Assembly (NCBI GenBank): GCA_003138975.1
Contig: PLHQ01000059.1
Span: forward strand, 1 to 46,885
Length of the DNA: 46,885 nt
Direction: 5' to 3'
From: Acidobacteriaceae bacterium
GTDB lineage: Bacteria > Acidobacteriota > Terriglobia > Terriglobales > Acidobacteriaceae
Shown: piece by piece, positions 45,696 to 46,885 of the stretch
Layout of the letters: each line of letters begins with the position of its first letter
Position numbering within the stretch: position 1 is the stretch's first letter
Translations under genes and position numbers: made by a program
Notes under the pieces: generated by a model
The model's database searches: none
What the model saw: only the letters and a program-made list of their open reading frames with translations
Told to the model about the DNA's origin: nothing

Positions 45696-46885
45696 ATGTT
45701 CGTTGACTTTTTTATTCGACGTCCGGTGTTCGCCACGGTCTGCGCGCTGCTGATTATTCTGGCGGGTGCAGCCGTAATTCCCACGCTGCCGATCTCGCAG
45801 TTTCCCAACCTGGCGCCGCCGCAGGTGGGCGTTTCCAGCGTCTACATCGGAGCCAGCGCGCAGACGGTGGAGAGCGCGGTTACCATCCCTCTGGAGCAGC
45901 AGATAAACGGCGCCGAGGGAATGAAGTACCTGACCTCCACCAGCGGAAACGACGGATCAAGCAGCATCACGGCCACTTTCGATCTGAACCGCGATCCCGA
46001 CCTGGCGACGGTCGACATCCAGAACCGCGTCAACACGGCTCAGGGACGGCTGCCCGCCGCCGTGAAAGCGGTTGGCATCACGACCGCAAAGAGTTCGCAG
46101 AACTTTGTTTTTGGCGCTGCGGTCACTGCCGACAATAACAAATATTCCACGCTGTTCATGAGCAACTACCTTGACATTTACGTCAGGGACTCGCTTAAGC
46201 GCATTCCGGGCGTGGCTGACGTGATCATCTTCGGGGAGCGCAAGTATTCCATGCGGCTGTGGTTGGATCCGGTGCGCATGGCGGGACGCGGACTAACCGC
46301 GCCGGATGTGGTGAACGCTCTGTCGGAGCAGAACGTGGAAGTCGCCGCCGGGCAAGTAGGCCAGCAACCCGCCAAAGAGGGGCAGCAGTACCAGATCAGC
46401 GTGCGCGCCGTCGGACGTCTGAGCGAAGCGGGCCAATTTGACAACATCATCCTCAAAACCAACGCCGACGGAACGCTGGTCCGTCTAAAAGATGTGGGCC
46501 GGGCCGAGTTAGGCGCGGAAGATTACAGCAACGATCTGCAATTTAATGGGCGGGATGCGGTGGGCATCGGTGTTACTCAGCTTTCCACGGCGAACGCACT
46601 GGACGTCGACCGGCGGGCCATCGCCGAACTGGATCGCCTTTCGAAAAATTTCCCTCCTGGAATGCACTACAAACTTGCATTCGACACCACCGATGCAGTA
46701 GGCGAATCCATCCGTGACGTGCTCAGCACGCTGGGTACTGCGATCGTACTGGTTATCCTGGTGATCTTTGTCTTCCTGGAAGACTGGCGCAGCACGCTGA
46801 TTCCGGCCGTTACCATTCCGGTTTCGTTGATTGGAACGTTCACCTTCGTCAAACTGCTCGGATTTTCAGTCAATACTTTGACGTT
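45696..46885 (+). CDS. RND efflux pump permease (AcrB/MexB type), 3' end off window
   Basis: The frame starts ATG 45696 and stays open to the window edge (396 codons; full pumps are about 1040). It begins FVDFFIRRPVFATVCALLIILAG, the usual first membrane helix, followed by IPTLPISQFPNLAPPQVGVS, the porter-domain motif SAQTVESAVTIPLEQQINGAEGMKYLTS, GVADVIIFG, the long porter loops, and the second membrane helix IVLVILVIFVFLEDWRSTLIP. These are HAE1-family (multidrug) features. Proton-relay Asp residues in helix 4 lie beyond the edge. With the preceding adaptor it should expel hydrophobic toxic compounds. Confidence 0.95.
   Translation, partial: MFVDFFIRRPVFATVCALLIILAGAAVIPTLPISQFPNLAPPQVGVSSVYIGASAQTVESAVTIPLEQQINGAEGMKYLTSTSGNDGSSSITATFDLNRDPDLATVDIQNRVNTAQGRLPAAVKAVGITTAKSSQNFVFGAAVTADNNKYSTLFMSNYLDIYVRDSLKRIPGVADVIIFGERKYSMRLWLDPVRMAGRGLTAPDVVNALSEQNVEVAAGQVGQQPAKEGQQYQISVRAVGRLSEAGQFDNIILKTNADGTLVRLKDVGRAELGAEDYSNDLQFNGRDAVGIGVTQLSTANALDVDRRAIAELDRLSKNFPPGMHYKLAFDTTDAVGESIRDVLSTLGTAIVLVILVIFVFLEDWRSTLIPAVTIPVSLIGTFTFVKLLGFSVNTLT

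Overview
This 46.9 kb window looks like chromosomal DNA of a soil-type Acidobacteriota, probably class Terriglobia (Koribacter or Sulfotelmatobacter relatives). That placement is an inference from gene content: two very large Oar-type TonB-dependent receptors with N-terminal carboxypeptidase-regulatory domains, small Ig-like lipoproteins, a WXXGXW-repeat secreted protein, DUF2203 and YceI proteins, and an F1-ATPase operon with two b-type subunits and no a or c genes. I found no tRNA, rRNA, CRISPR array, intact insertion sequence, integrase or phage gene.

Layout. 1-6 kb: the C-terminally truncated end of a GT39-like membrane glycosyltransferase (minus), divergent from a 1169-residue protein that joins a GH18-like domain, a polysaccharide deacetylase and a family-2 glycosyltransferase, then a convergent secreted esterase. 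6-12.7 kb: ATP synthase operon read leftwards from a good sigma-70-like promoter, in the order b', b, delta, alpha, gamma, beta, epsilon. 12.7-14.2 kb: an intergenic segment with three consecutive hairpins (candidate small RNA), then a PIN-domain toxin-like gene behind an unrecognised 215-residue partner gene. 14.2-17.1 kb: hfq-hflX, divergent from a PuuD-type membrane protein. 17.2-25.3 kb: two TonB-dependent receptors separated by the decayed tail of a third one that still has its terminator. 25.6-31.2 kb: DegT-type aminotransferase, SH3b lipoprotein, DsbA-like thiol oxidoreductase, CDF metal exporter, small membrane protein, and a 6-phosphofructokinase whose frame is broken near its N-terminus.

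31.5-38.1 kb: mostly small secreted or housekeeping genes on the minus strand: Ig-like lipoprotein, WXXGXW protein, DUF2203, YceI, DUF1906 glycoside-hydrolase-like protein, MoaA and an SGNH hydrolase. 38.1-42.4 kb: an electron-transfer chain module (etfB, etfA, ETF:quinone oxidoreductase) with a zinc-ribbon protein upstream and a divergent tiny basic protein. 42.4-46.9 kb: a second Ig-like lipoprotein, a threonine-aldolase-type lyase, and an RND efflux adaptor followed by the N-terminal third of its inner-membrane pump, which runs off the right end.

How the genes fit together. The envelope theme is strong: polysaccharide synthesis and trimming, outer-membrane uptake, lipoproteins and RND efflux. 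The energy genes (F1 ATPase and the ETF module passing electrons to quinone) are ordinary housekeeping in unusual arrangements. The most distinctive items are the triple GH18-deacetylase-GT2 fusion, the hairpin-rich candidate RNA beside the PIN pair, the frameshifted pfkA, the receptor relic, and the inverted-repeat spacers between atp genes. Start sites were chosen by signal peptides, family start positions and visible Shine-Dalgarno sequences, and several begin with GTG or TTG.
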